Assembly (NCBI GenBank): GCA_029263215.1
Contig: JAJCXY010000121.1
Span: 1 to 64,000, forward strand
Reading direction: 5' to 3'
DNA: 64,000 bases
DNA from: Acidimicrobiales bacterium
GTDB taxonomy: Bacteria > Actinomycetota > Acidimicrobiia > Acidimicrobiales > Aldehydirespiratoraceae
Shown: piece after piece, positions 47,531 through 55,061 of the stretch
Position numbering within the stretch: position 1 is the stretch's first letter
Layout of the letters: each line of letters starts with the position of its first letter
Program-made: the position numbers and the translations under genes
Notes under the pieces: model-generated
The model's database searches: none
Told to the model about the DNA's origin: nothing
Seen by the model: only the letters and a program-made list of their open reading frames with translations

Positions 47531-48385
47531 ATGAGCATGGAACAAGGATCGGTGCCCGAATTCGGGCCTCTCGTCGGTGACGATTGGCTTCGTTTGCACC
47601 TCGATGACGCCGATCTGGTTGTCGTCGACGTGCGGTGGTATCTCGACGGCCGGTCGGGGAAGGCCGCCTACGATGCGGGCCACATACCCGGCTCAGTGTT
47701 CGCCGACCTAGACACCGATCTCTCCGCTACTCCTTCGTTCGACGGAGGACGTCATCCCCTTCCCGATCCCTCGGAGTTCGCGGCGGCGATGGGTTCGCTC
47801 GGTATCGGCGACAAGACCCGGGTGGTTGCCTATGACGACACCGGCGGCATCACTTCGGGTCGGCTCTGGTGGATGCTCGACGTTCTCGGATGCCAGGTGG
47901 CGATCCTCGAGGGAGGCATCGATGCCTGGAGCGCGCCCCTGTCGACCGAGGAGACGATCCCAGACCCGGCCGAATTCACAGAGAGGCCGTGGCCGGCGGA
48001 GCGGATCATGACCAAGGCCCAGCTTCACGATGCGCTCGGATCCGAGTTGGTGATTCTCGATGCGAGAGCGGCGGAGCGCTACGCCCACGGCGCCGAGATA
48101 GATCCCCGGCCGGGCCACGTTCCCGGGGCCCGCAGCGCGCCGGCGACCGACAACCTCGTCGGGGGCCGACTGGTGCCCGACGCCGAGCTCGCGGCGCGCT
48201 ACGCCGAACTCGGGGCAGCCGATAGACCGACGGTGGCCTACTGCGGCAGTGGCGTGTCGGCCTGTATCGATCTGATCGCCCTGCGCCGAGCCGGTCTGCC
48301 CGATGCTCGTCTGTTCGTGGGCTCGTGGTCGGCGTGGGGCGCCGACGACACGCTGCCGATCGAGGAGGGTGTCGACCAGGGTTGA
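47531..48385 (+). CDS. thiosulfate/3-mercaptopyruvate sulfurtransferase
   Basis: Tandem rhodanese-fold protein of about 284 residues, transferring sulfur to a thiophilic acceptor. The N-terminal domain (about 13-135, VDVRWYLDGR ... GHIPGSVF) is non-catalytic. The C-terminal domain has the active-site loop CGSGV with the catalytic Cys. AAGGTG precedes ATG 47531; two other in-frame starts (47522 GTG, 47537 ATG) are close. It is convergent with the thioesterase gene by one base. Confidence 0.9.
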   Translation: MSMEQGSVPEFGPLVGDDWLRLHLDDADLVVVDVRWYLDGRSGKAAYDAGHIPGSVFADLDTDLSATPSFDGGRHPLPDPSEFAAAMGSLGIGDKTRVVAYDDTGGITSGRLWWMLDVLGCQVAILEGGIDAWSAPLSTEETIPDPAEFTERPWPAERIMTKAQLHDALGSELVILDARAAERYAHGAEIDPRPGHVPGARSAPATDNLVGGRLVPDAELAARYAELGAADRPTVAYCGSGVSACIDLIALRRAGLPDARLFVGSWSAWGADDTLPIEEGVDQG

Positions 48386-48386
48386 T

Positions 48387-48812
48387 TCAGTCGACGCGAG
48401 GGAGTGTGTAGGTGCCTTGGCCGGTTGAGACCGGTCGGTGGTCGGCGGCGTCCATCCAAACCCGAACGGTTCCGACGACCGAAGTCCGGCCCACCCGCTC
48501 GAGATCGGCCCGGGCCCAGAGCATGGAGCCCTGGGCGGGGCGCAGGAAACGGATCGACAGCTCCGAGGTGAGAGCCATCGGTTCGACCCGGTCGAGTGCA
48601 CCGAAGCTGAGATACCAGAGGGCAACGTCGGCGATGCTGAACTGGGTGGGTCCGCTGACGTAGTTGCCGGGCCGGAGCGTGGTCTGGTCTACCGCCATGC
48701 GGGCCACAGCGTGGGTAGCCGACAGCTCGATGCAGTCGTGAGCGCCGCCTGGCCAGAGCTCGGCGATGGACGCGTTGACGGACTCGGGGGTCAGGTGCGG
48801 AGAAGTGGTCAC
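48387..48812 (-). CDS. PaaI-like hot-dog thioesterase
   Basis: A 141-residue single hot-dog protein, probably an acyl-CoA thioesterase. It has helix-strand features GPTQFSIADVALWYLSFGAL and ELSIRFLRPAQGS typical of the PaaI group. GTG at 48812 is chosen because the region upstream (to 48884) is not protein-like. It is 87 bases from the tRNA gene, divergent. Confidence 0.8.
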   Translation of the reverse strand: MTTSPHLTPESVNASIAELWPGGAHDCIELSATHAVARMAVDQTTLRPGNYVSGPTQFSIADVALWYLSFGALDRVEPMALTSELSIRFLRPAQGSMLWARADLERVGRTSVVGTVRVWMDAADHRPVSTGQGTYTLPRVD

Positions 48813-48899
48813 GGCGACAGATGCTGTCGCCTTTCGCGGCGTCTGTCGAGTCGGCTTCTCCCGGTTGGGAAGCGGGTGGTGCACCGCTATCGTCTCGAC

Positions 48900-48976
<77 letters not shown>

Positions 48977-48982
48977 ACTCAG

Positions 48983-49016
48983 AAGGCCCGGAAACTAACG
49001 GTTTCCGGGCCTTTTT
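48983..49016 (+). terminator. tRNA-fMet terminator
   Basis: A perfect 13-pair stem (48983-48995 with 49001-49013) has a five-base loop and is followed by a run of T. It is a textbook factor-independent terminator. Confidence 0.9.
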
Positions 49017-49073
49017 CGTTGCCGGATCGCGACGTGATGTCGGGCATCATGTACCAGGTATGTACCCAAACCC

Positions 49074-49107
49074 GGGAACGACACCGGGAACGACACCGGG
49101 AACGTCG
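49074..49107. repeat. 12-base tandem repeat
   Basis: GGGAACGACACC occurs twice in tandem (49074-49085, 49086-49097) and a third, degenerate copy follows (GGGAACGTCG). About 100 bases from the tRNA end, these may be integrase arm-type binding sites. Confidence 0.5.
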
Positions 49108-49116
49108 TGCGGGTAC

Positions 49117-49151
49117 CGGGACTTGACAGTGCATGTGTCGGGGCTTGACAG
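49117..49151. repeat. direct repeat CGGGRCTTGACAG
   Basis: Two copies of a 13-mer (49117-49129 and 49139-49151) differ at one base and are 22 bases apart, start to start. Each contains TTGACA, a -35-like hexamer, so they are either protein-binding sites or tandem promoters reading toward the operon. Confidence 0.45.
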
Positions 49152-49205
49152 GAACGTCGGAGGTGCCTCCTACACCGCATCCGCCAGCAAGGAAACAGCT
49201 TCTGG

Positions 49206-49236
49206 TTGACATGGTAGTGGTAGTACTACTACCATG
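49206..49236 (+). promoter_or_regulatory. candidate operator and promoter of the cargo operon
   Basis: TTGACA (49206-49211) overlaps a 27-base inverted repeat: CATGGTAGT (49210-49218) with ACTACCATG (49228-49236) and a palindromic centre GTAGTACTAC. The first gene begins six bases later with no ribosome-binding site, suggesting a leaderless message. The TetR encoded by the second gene is the natural candidate to bind it. Confidence 0.55.
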
Positions 49237-49241
49237 CCCCC

Positions 49242-49682
49242 ATGGCTATCACTTCGACTATCGATACCTCGCCGATGTACGGGACTCACCTGATGCTGCG
49301 GCTCGGCAACGTTGAGAACGTCAGCGTGCTGGACGAGCCGGGGCAAATCGGGGCGTTCCTGTCCGGTTTAGTCACTGGGATCGGAATGCGGATCCTGGAC
49401 GGTCCACACACCAAAACCGAGGCTGCAGACGCTGTTCGGTACGGACACTCAGGGATCGTGCTGCTCTACGAGTCCCATGCTGCAGTCCACACCTACCCGG
49501 CTCTGCGGTCGTTGTTCCTTGACGTATTCTCGTGCAAGTCGTTCGACGTTGGTGCCGTGGTCCGAATCGCGCACGAGACCTTTGGCGACTTCAACATCGT
49601 GGAGTCGGCGGTGCTGGATCGTGGCCACCACTGGGCGACGGACGCTGAGGTAGAACTCAGCCGATGGCTGGAGTCGCGATGA
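49242..49682 (+). CDS. speH: S-adenosylmethionine decarboxylase proenzyme
   Basis: A 146-residue self-processing pyruvoyl enzyme that converts AdoMet to decarboxylated AdoMet, the aminopropyl donor. The cleavage pair E77/S78, then H79, H83 and C98 (YESHAAVHTYP, DVFSCK) match bacterial class 1b enzymes. The Trp-Pro-Glu after H83 is Tyr-Pro-Ala here. No spermidine synthase is present in the window. It is first gene of the eight-gene operon, and its stop overlaps the TetR gene in ATGA. Confidence 0.88.
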   Translation: MAITSTIDTSPMYGTHLMLRLGNVENVSVLDEPGQIGAFLSGLVTGIGMRILDGPHTKTEAADAVRYGHSGIVLLYESHAAVHTYPALRSLFLDVFSCKSFDVGAVVRIAHETFGDFNIVESAVLDRGHHWATDAEVELSRWLESR

Positions 49683-50317
49683 GCGTCGAGACTCCGAAGG
49701 CAGATCCGCAGCTTCCAGTGCAGGATCGGATCTTGCTGGTTGCTCGACAGCTGTTCAAGACCGATGGATACAACGGTACAAAGACGAGAACTCTTGCCAA
49801 AGCGGCTGGCACATCTGAGGCTGGCCTGTTTCGACATTTCGATAACAAATACGACATCCTCATGGCGGTCTACGACGACGCCTGGAGTCGGGTCAATGAG
49901 TGGATCGACGAGGCTCTAGGGGTTGCCGGGGATTTCGACGATCCGTGTGATGAGCTCATCGAGATCATCACCGGCCTGTGGCGCTTCTACGAGGTCGATC
50001 CAGAGACCAGTGCGTTTCTGATCATCAACACAGGCAATACGGACAGCCTTCTCGTTGATCACCAAGACCAAGCGACGATCTCCGACGCAAATATTGCGTA
50101 CCTCCAGCGCATCGAGCAACTCTGTGAGGCGGCTGTCGATGCGGGTCTTGTTGGCGACCTCACCTCGCGTGCCTTGGCTGAGGGCCTGTTCGGCCTATCG
50201 GAAGGCGTGATGCTCGGCTGGTATCTCTTCGACAAGACCGAGCCGGGTCGAATGGCGGAGTTCTCGAAGATCTCGATTGACGAAGCGCTGGCGCTGTTGA
50301 GAAGGCTCTTGAGGTGA
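49679..50317 (+). CDS. TetR family regulator of the cargo operon
   Basis: A 212-residue TetR protein. The N-terminal helix-turn-helix (LLVARQLFKTDGYNGTKTRTLAKAAGTSEAGLFRHFDNK, about 20-60) is followed by a helical ligand domain. ATG 49679 is chosen because it overlaps the previous stop in ATGA; 49664 is possible. Being second gene of the operon, it likely represses the promoter at 49206-49236 in response to a small molecule. Confidence 0.88.
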   Translation: MSVETPKADPQLPVQDRILLVARQLFKTDGYNGTKTRTLAKAAGTSEAGLFRHFDNKYDILMAVYDDAWSRVNEWIDEALGVAGDFDDPCDELIEIITGLWRFYEVDPETSAFLIINTGNTDSLLVDHQDQATISDANIAYLQRIEQLCEAAVDAGLVGDLTSRALAEGLFGLSEGVMLGWYLFDKTEPGRMAEFSKISIDEALALLRRLLR

Positions 50318-51300
50318 GCACCATGCCGATCACCACGATCTTCCTCGACCGACTGGATGATCTAGCGGAGGGCGTTCGAGCCTCTTCGCGAGTCATGCCA
50401 GATAAGCCGTTGTGCTGGATCTCGGCGAATCGCGACTTCGGTGAGGACGAGCGCTACAGGGAGAAGGACGATGTCGACACGTCGCTGACTACGAGCGCGG
50501 TGATTTCAGAGGAACGCGCTGCGATTGAGGCTGTGTTCGAAAGCGATGGCTCTCTCAAGGCTCAGGTCCGGGGCTACGAGGCCCTCTTGCACCGGCAGCT
50601 CGTGGAGCTTCACTCCGCACTCGTCGACGCTACCGGCCATATCGCCGACGAGCAGGTGGATGTGTGGCTGGACCTGGCGAAGCTCGCAGACGTCGACAAT
50701 GCGCACGCGATGTACCTGTCGAGTGGCAACTGGGACTTCTCAGTGTTCAATAACACCGTCGCAGCCCTTGAGAAGTGGAGCGGCGACGACCATGAGTCCA
50801 TGAGCGCGATCCTTACGGGCGGCATGGCCGATGTCCGCACCGAGATCTACGGAGTGTTCGGGACGACATACGAGGGTCTCGATCGAGATCGATTCGTTGC
50901 TGCAGTCAGAGCGAATGACGACTGGACTCGGCCCGGCGGCTACGTCACGATCATGTGCTTCGGAGCCGCGACGGGCGAACGCGGTCGACCACGCCGGCTT
51001 TCCACTGGCGCCGAACTGGCGGAGCGATTCGAAGCCGCCGTGGAGTCAGTGGCGATGCAGAATCCCGACGCACCGGTGGCTGACACCGCCCGGCTGTTTC
51101 GGAGGCTGTACGACCTACGGCGGCGATACGACATCTACGAATACTTCGGTGCCTACGCCTATTACCGGAACCTCGCAATTCGAGACCTCGGGGCGTCCTT
51201 CGGAGGTGCCAGGGCGGAGCTCGTGAAGAATCTCCGGTACTTGGCTACGACCTACCAGTTTGCGCCCGTGGTTCGAACGTTGAGGAGCCTAACGAAATGA
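50314..51300 (+). CDS. unknown protein, possible substrate subunit of a split dikinase
   Basis: A 328-residue soluble protein, predominantly helical, with no recognised domain. Features: an N-terminal segment PITTIFLDRL, a middle rich in Glu/Asp helices (about 60-140), a W-D-F-S-V-F-N-N stretch, and a C-terminal YDLRRRYDIYEYFGAYAYYRN segment whose Arg/Tyr pattern recalls the linker helices of PEP-synthase-like proteins. Position between TetR and the phospho-His domain, and GTGA overlaps on both sides, suggest it completes the dikinase. That is inference. Confidence 0.6.
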   Translation: MSTMPITTIFLDRLDDLAEGVRASSRVMPDKPLCWISANRDFGEDERYREKDDVDTSLTTSAVISEERAAIEAVFESDGSLKAQVRGYEALLHRQLVELHSALVDATGHIADEQVDVWLDLAKLADVDNAHAMYLSSGNWDFSVFNNTVAALEKWSGDDHESMSAILTGGMADVRTEIYGVFGTTYEGLDRDRFVAAVRANDDWTRPGGYVTIMCFGAATGERGRPRRLSTGAELAERFEAAVESVAMQNPDAPVADTARLFRRLYDLRRRYDIYEYFGAYAYYRNLAIRDLGASFGGARAELVKNLRYLATTYQFAPVVRTLRSLTK

Positions 51301-51704
51301 CTGACCAAGTTGCCACCTGCACCCACTGCGCCGACCGTGTTGGGGATCCAATCTTGACGGGCCGCTCGGCGAACCCCGGCTGTGTCACGGGCGAAGTCGT
51401 CGTGATGATGGATCCGAAGTTGTCGGCTGACATGCCCGACGGAGCGATCCTGATTACTCCTATGACCGACCCCAATGCGGTCCCCGCGATGGAACGGGCC
51501 GCTGCTGTAGTGACCGATCGTGGGGGACTCCTCTGCCACGCTGCGATTGTCTCCCGTGAGATGGGGAAGCCCTGCGTCGTCGGGAGCAAGATGGCGACCG
51601 AGATTCTCAGCGATGGCGATGTCGTCCGCGTGTGTGCGACTAGTGGCGTGATCTATCCAACTACTGATTCAGCAGACACCAACAACCTAAGGAGAATCAA
51701 ATGA
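51297..51704 (+). CDS. stand-alone phospho-histidine swivel domain (PEP-utilizing)
   Basis: A 135-residue protein consisting of the mobile domain of PEP synthase/PPDK/rifampin phosphotransferase. The phosphorylated His is H81 in the motif T-D-R-G-G-L-L-C-H-A-A-I-V-S-R-E, followed by GKPCVVG. An N-terminal CxxC (C8, C11) might bind a metal. In the known enzymes this domain carries phosphate between the ATP-grasp and the substrate site. Here it is a separate gene, four-base overlaps both sides. Confidence 0.86.
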   Translation: MTDQVATCTHCADRVGDPILTGRSANPGCVTGEVVVMMDPKLSADMPDGAILITPMTDPNAVPAMERAAAVVTDRGGLLCHAAIVSREMGKPCVVGSKMATEILSDGDVVRVCATSGVIYPTTDSADTNNLRRIK

Positions 51705-52321
51705 GCGTCTACGCCATCAACCCCGAATCCACTGCCCTCCTCCTGATCGATGCCCAACATGAGTACTTCAGCGAACTGGGAAATCTCCACACGCCTCACG
51801 CCGCGGGTATCGAGAAGAACTTAATCGAGCTTCGTGAGACCGCGCGGAAGTCTGGTGTGCGGACAGTGCATGTTCAGCACGTCCACCGATCGTCCGGGGT
51901 CGACGTTGGACGCATGGGTGACTTTGATGAGACTGAGGTGTTCACCGAAGGGTCCGCCGGCGCCGAGATCATTTCCTCGCTGTCTCCTGATGACGAGGAG
52001 ATCGTGGTCAAAAAGAACCGCTATAGCGCCTTCGTGAACACCGAGCTGGAGTCGATCCTGAGGGGGAACCGCATCGACACGGTAATCGTGTGCGGATTGA
52101 TGACGCAGTACTGCTCAGTTACCACTGCTCGCCACGCACATGATCTCGACTACAAGGTCATCTTCGTCAGTGATGCCAACGCAGGTCCAGATCTGCCGGA
52201 CGTGGGCTTCGGTGAGATCACCCATGAGGACGCCCTTCGGGTCGTCGCCACGATGCTGGCGGTCGGCATTGCTGACGTCCAGACGACCGAGGAGGTCGTT
52301 GCGGGTATGAAGGGGGGCTGA
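51701..52321 (+). CDS. isochorismatase-family cysteine hydrolase
   Basis: A 206-residue hydrolase of the isochorismatase/nicotinamidase fold. D18, K104/K105 and C138 (GLMTQYCSVTTARHAHDL) give the Asp-Lys-Cys triad. The family hydrolyses amides, carbamates or vinyl ethers; the substrate is unknown. An ATGA overlap links it to the swivel-domain gene. The ATP-grasp gene follows after seven bases, the only gap in the operon. Confidence 0.88.
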   Translation: MSVYAINPESTALLLIDAQHEYFSELGNLHTPHAAGIEKNLIELRETARKSGVRTVHVQHVHRSSGVDVGRMGDFDETEVFTEGSAGAEIISSLSPDDEEIVVKKNRYSAFVNTELESILRGNRIDTVIVCGLMTQYCSVTTARHAHDLDYKVIFVSDANAGPDLPDVGFGEITHEDALRVVATMLAVGIADVQTTEEVVAGMKGG

Positions 52322-52328
52322 TGCCATC

Positions 52329-53132
52329 ATGTTTGTGCAGCTGTTCCCTATTGGGCCCCTATTGCCAGGCCGACGAATCGTAGGGGGGAAGGCCGCGGGA
52401 CTTGGTCAGTTGAGTCGAGCGGGGGCGCCGGTGCCGGCAGGGGCAGTCGTCGTTCTCCCTACCCAGCGTGTGTCAGGTGCGAGAAACCACGCACGAGGGC
52501 TCATCGTTCAGCATCTGGCTGGGCTGCGAAATGTGGAGCGGTTCGCCGTCCGCAGCAGTACTTTGCTCGAGGACGGTGCCGATGCCAGCTACGCAGGCAT
52601 GTTCGAGACGTTCCTGGATGTCTCCCCCGATGATGTGTGGGACGCGGTGGAGGCGTGTGTTGAGACAACGTCCTCGGAACGAGTGTCTGCCTACCAGCGC
52701 GGCAGTCACGTCGAAACCGAAGAGCCAGATTTTGTGCCGGTTGTGGTGCAGCAGATGGTCGCTGCCACGTCCGCTGGAGTTGGGTTCTCCGTGCACCCGG
52801 CAACGGAGCGAGGCGACGTCATGGTGATCGAGGCCGTTCATGGGCTCGGTGACCGCCTTGTGTCAGGACGGATCACTCCAGACCTCTATGAGGTGCACCC
52901 CGTCGATGGATCTGTGATCAAGTTCGAGATGGGCGAGCAACACGGAGCTCGGGGTGCAGCGCTGGATCGTGACCAGATCATCGCCGTGGTGGAGCTAATG
53001 CGGTCGATGCGGGCCGCGCTAGGTTTCGAAGTCGACGTCGAGTTCGCCTTCGAGGACAACGTCTTGTTCGCTCTCCAGGTACGCGCCATTACAACGATCG
53101 CTCATGCTCCTGCAGAGGTCGATGTCGCGTGA
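52329..53132 (+). CDS. stand-alone PEP/pyruvate-binding (ATP-grasp) domain
   Basis: A 267-residue protein equal to the ATP-binding domain of PEP synthase, PPDK and rifampin phosphotransferase. It has GGKAAGLGQL (K21), RSSTLLEDGADASYAG, the GLGDRLVSGRITPDLYEV segment, and the closing L-Q-V-R-A-I-T motif that ends this domain. It lacks the swivel and substrate domains, which are separate genes of the same operon. Predicted to use ATP to phosphorylate the swivel His, releasing AMP and phosphate. Confidence 0.87.
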   Translation: MFVQLFPIGPLLPGRRIVGGKAAGLGQLSRAGAPVPAGAVVVLPTQRVSGARNHARGLIVQHLAGLRNVERFAVRSSTLLEDGADASYAGMFETFLDVSPDDVWDAVEACVETTSSERVSAYQRGSHVETEEPDFVPVVVQQMVAATSAGVGFSVHPATERGDVMVIEAVHGLGDRLVSGRITPDLYEVHPVDGSVIKFEMGEQHGARGAALDRDQIIAVVELMRSMRAALGFEVDVEFAFEDNVLFALQVRAITTIAHAPAEVDVA

Positions 53133-54460
53133 ATCCACCGGAACCACCGCCGCGCTGGGTGATCGGCGCGTTGCTCATGGCGGTATCTCTTGAGGCGCTG
53201 TTCACTACAGCCGCCGCGGCGATTCTCCTGGGCAGCTCTCATTCTGTGGCAGGCCTGGGTGCGCTATTCGCTGCTCCCGCAGTAACCGGCGCCGGTGGCA
53301 TCGCCTACACGATGAAGCGCGCTCAATCTGGGCCCGTCTCTCTCCGCCTGGCGGCGGTGGTCCTCATTGTTGGGCTTGTGATCATGGCTGTCGCGTCGAG
53401 CTGGCAAGTTCTCGTTGTTGGACGGCTTGTTGGCTCTTTCGGGGGAGCGACGATCGTTTCTGGGACGTACGCGTCCCTCGCGATCGACGCGAATTTCCGG
53501 CGACGCGGGTTGCTGGTCGGGTTGGTCGGCGTAGCGATTAGCATTCCGGCAGTCCTAGTTCCGATTCTCTCTGCCACTGCGGAGCGGTTTGACGCATCGT
53601 TCGTGTTTGGCGGACTTGCAGCGGTCGCCCTTGCGACGATCCCGTTTCTTCCCAGAGTTCATGGCCGAACTCACGTTGCACCAGATCTAGGAGTTCTGAG
53701 GGTCTGGGCTGGGGCTGGCTTTGTCATCACGTCGCTTTGGTTGGCGGCGACCCTCGATCGTTGGCAAGGTGCTACGGTTCTTGCTGTCGGGCTGGTTACC
53801 GGTGTTCCTATGATCCGTGGGGGCATACAAGTCCCAGTCTGGCAAACTAACCGGCAGAACCTAGCGGTTGGCATTCGGGCGATCGCGATGGCGCTCTTCT
53901 TTGGCGTGGACATCATTCTTCCGATCTACATGATCGAGGACCTGTCGCTTGGCGCTCCTGTCGCGGCAGTCACCGTAGTGACGTCGGCGCTCGGCTGGGC
54001 AGTCGTCAGTGCCGCGTTCCCTGCGCTTCAACGATCGAACAGGCTTGAGACGGCGTCAGTGGCCGGTGGAGCCGCACTCTTCGTCGCGGTGATTGGATCG
54101 GGTGCAGTTCTGCACGGCGGCCTTTCCGCCCCTGCCGCTGCCGCGATCCTTGGCGCCTTGTGGTTCGCTGCAGGCATGGGTGTGGGGGTTGTGGCAGGTG
54201 CTTCGACGGAGCTCGTCATCGTTGATCAGCGGACTCCATCGGGAGTGACCGGAGCATCTCTCCAGATGCTTGATGCTGTCAGCATCGCCGTCGGCACGGG
54301 TTTGAGCGGTTTTCTCTTGACGCAAACCTCGGCCATGGCATGCTTGGGTGCTCTGGGGCTCCTAGCGGTAGCCGCGTCGGTGTTTGTGTCAGTGCGTGGA
54401 CTGCACGATGATTCTAAGGATGCGGTCGGTGGCCCGTGGGTCGGAGAGTGGGCCGGATGA
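53129..54460 (+). CDS. MFS transporter of the cargo operon
   Basis: A 443-residue transporter with about 12 hydrophobic segments and no large loops, of the drug/metabolite exporter kind. A short arginine-containing loop follows helix 4-5 (FRRRGLLVGLVG). Starts with GTG overlapping the ATP-grasp stop and ends overlapping the next gene, so it belongs to the operon and probably exports (or imports) the operon's product or target drug. Confidence 0.82.
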   Translation: MNPPEPPPRWVIGALLMAVSLEALFTTAAAAILLGSSHSVAGLGALFAAPAVTGAGGIAYTMKRAQSGPVSLRLAAVVLIVGLVIMAVASSWQVLVVGRLVGSFGGATIVSGTYASLAIDANFRRRGLLVGLVGVAISIPAVLVPILSATAERFDASFVFGGLAAVALATIPFLPRVHGRTHVAPDLGVLRVWAGAGFVITSLWLAATLDRWQGATVLAVGLVTGVPMIRGGIQVPVWQTNRQNLAVGIRAIAMALFFGVDIILPIYMIEDLSLGAPVAAVTVVTSALGWAVVSAAFPALQRSNRLETASVAGGAALFVAVIGSGAVLHGGLSAPAAAAILGALWFAAGMGVGVVAGASTELVIVDQRTPSGVTGASLQMLDAVSIAVGTGLSGFLLTQTSAMACLGALGLLAVAASVFVSVRGLHDDSKDAVGGPWVGEWAG

Positions 54461-54986
54461 CTGTTCATCGGGAGACTTGTCTCTTTGTTGGGCGATTTCA
54501 ACCGCCACATATCGGACACATCTCCGTCCTCGCAGGCCTTGCGGCCACGTACTCGCGGTTGATCGTCGGAATCAGCAACGCCCACATCAGCCACACACCG
54601 AATGATCCCCTGACGGGCGGAGAGCGCTACGAGTTACTGAGTGCGATCTGCGAGTCGTGCGGACTGACCAATGTTGAGATCATCCCGATACCGGTGGACC
54701 CGTTCCCGACGACGTGGGTTCCTGCCATCGCGTCAATCTCGTGCCCAGATTCGACTGTGTTTACGGAAGAAACCCGATGCACTCAACGATATTCGAGTAC
54801 TGGGGCTACCGCACCGTCGCTCTGGACGGTCACGAGAGATCAACGTCGGGGACTGCGGTGCGCGGTTTGATGGCGAAGGGCGATCGTTGTTGGCGACAGC
54901 TTGTTCCGGAGTCAGCCCATGATCTCCTCGACGTGTTTGGTCTCGAAGAACGTCTGCAGCAGTTATCGATTGATCGAAACGTCTGA
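54457..54986 (+). pseudogene. NadM-type nucleotidyltransferase, frameshifted
   Basis: Nicotinamide-nucleotide adenylyltransferase-like gene. The 5' part has the T/HIGH-type motif GRFQPPHIGH and continues to about 54738. The remainder (VPRFDCVYGRNP, then STSGTAVRGLMAKG, the family's IS-G-T-x-R motif, and WRQLVPESAHDL) is in the next frame, 54741-54986. One base appears missing near 54739. No slippery run is seen there. It is a pseudogene, a programmed shift, or a sequencing error. The ATG overlaps the MFS stop. Confidence 0.75.
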
Positions 54987-55038
54987 GCGATAGCTGCTGG
55001 CGCTCGCAAGATGTCGTCTAGCACGGCATCGATAGGAA

Positions 55039-55057
55039 GGCGGCAGGTTGGGCCGCC
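55039..55057. terminator. hairpin between the operon and the integrase
   Basis: GGCGGC (55039-55044) pairs with GCCGCC (55052-55057), seven-base loop, in the 75-base gap between convergent genes. Possibly a bidirectional terminator. Confidence 0.4.
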
Positions 55058-55061
55058 CAGC

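Noticed and set aside
49074-49107. Possible CRISPR array
   Set aside because: Repeats are 12 bases in direct tandem without spacers.
54987-55061. Second tRNA-end copy next to the integrase (attachment site)
   Set aside because: No match to the tRNA-fMet 3' end beyond a few bases.
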